Assembly (NCBI GenBank): GCA_035275625.1
Contig: DATEMK010000238.1
Span: 1 to 13,442, forward strand
Origin: DATEMK01 sp035275625
GTDB taxonomy: Bacteria; Bacteroidota; Bacteroidia; AKYH767-A; OLB10
DNA length: 13,442 nucleotides
Direction of reading: 5' to 3'
Below, piece by piece: positions 13,149 to 13,442 of this stretch. The position numbers and the translations under genes are program-made. Within the stretch, counting starts at the first letter, position 1. Each line of letters begins with the position of its first letter. The notes below the pieces were generated by a model. That model was not told the DNA's origin and searched no databases. It worked only from the letters and a program-made list of their open reading frames with translations.

Positions 13149-13442
13149 ATGAAAAAAGCAGAAAAAATACTCGGATCAATTGCTTTTATGGGACTAATCT
13201 TAAAACTTAGTTTGATTCCCGGAGGTGGAATTTTAATTTCCCTTTCTCTTTTGACTTTAGCTTTCCTGTATTATTTCAGCTTTGCTTTTCTTAATGATAT
13301 TCCTTTGAAAAATATTTTTAAGAAGGAATCTTACAATGGAATTTCTCCTCTGAAAATGATAGGGACTGCCGGGATCGGGATAGCTTTGGCACAATGCACT
13401 TTGGGTCTTTTATTTAAGATTCAAAATTATGAAGGATACACT
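13149..13442 (+). CDS. Small multi-pass membrane protein, possibly GldL-related (partial)
   Basis: The frame is open from ATG 13149 to the window edge (98 codons, 3' end missing). It begins MKKAEKILGSIAFMGLILKL and is strongly hydrophobic. Likely membrane helices are at about residues 8-22, 26-48 and 69-90, separated by an IPGGG turn and by a polar, lysine-rich loop (NIFKKESYNGISPLKM). The LxxIPGGGxL and KKxSYxGIS features resemble small Bacteroidota proteins annotated as GldL-related, named for similarity to the N-terminal part of the T9SS/gliding motor protein GldL. I make that link from memory and with caution. If correct, it need not mean a role in secretion. The excellent promoter upstream supports the start. 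There is no Shine-Dalgarno; the start is preceded by A-rich sequence. Confidence 0.75.
   Translation, partial: MKKAEKILGSIAFMGLILKLSLIPGGGILISLSLLTLAFLYYFSFAFLNDIPLKNIFKKESYNGISPLKMIGTAGIGIALAQCTLGLLFKIQNYEGYT

Overview
The window looks like a chromosomal segment from a Bacteroidota (Bacteroidetes) bacterium, probably a free-living lineage. The evidence is: three secreted proteins ending in type IX secretion system (T9SS) sorting domains (FPNP/YPNP motifs); a lipoprotein Wza-type exporter followed by a Wzc-type tyrosine kinase with a C-terminal tyrosine cluster; several upstream regions matching the Bacteroidota promoter -7 element TAnnTTTG; few recognisable Shine-Dalgarno sequences; and AT-rich DNA. 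I see no rRNA, tRNA, CRISPR array, transposase or phage gene.

Layout. Positions 2-142 hold the 3' end of an unrecognised gene, closed by a strong intrinsic terminator (141-183). A NarL/FixJ-type response regulator (261-914) follows without a partner kinase in the window, then a 74-residue charged, probably disordered hypothetical protein (1035-1259). On the minus strand, anmK (1294-2427) encodes a peptidoglycan-recycling kinase with no ATG start. It is divergent from an acyl-CoA dehydrogenase (2528-3670), and the shared control region contains an inverted repeat.

The wza-like (3709-4515) and wzc-like (4592-7012) genes form an outer-membrane/inner-membrane pair for export of a surface polysaccharide. 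No glycosyltransferases are in view, so the synthesis genes would be elsewhere. Only 31 bp downstream, in the same direction, is a large secreted beta-propeller protein with about eleven Asp-box (BNR) motifs and a T9SS tail (7044-9521). Converging on it is a two-gene minus-strand operon of paralogous secreted Kelch-like propellers, each with six repeats of about 70 residues and a T9SS tail (9558-11195 and 11205-12827). So 5.8 kb is almost entirely predicted surface or secreted propeller proteins.

The last stretch (12828-13148) has no confident gene. It holds a Kelch-operon promoter candidate, a 7-bp tandem repeat, a minus-strand hairpin plus T-run, a possible gene relic, and a textbook Bacteroidota promoter for a small multi-pass membrane protein (13149 to the window edge) that resembles so-called GldL-related proteins.

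The most unusual signal is a set of perfect palindromes inside coding sequence of the T9SS cargo genes. One is a 15-bp-arm hairpin within a sorting domain. The others are three copies of a CCGCC-TNA-GGCGG palindrome, two of them at the propeller/sorting-domain junction of the paralogues. They look like small dispersed palindromic repeats that have become protein-coding. I do not see a clearly new multi-gene system.
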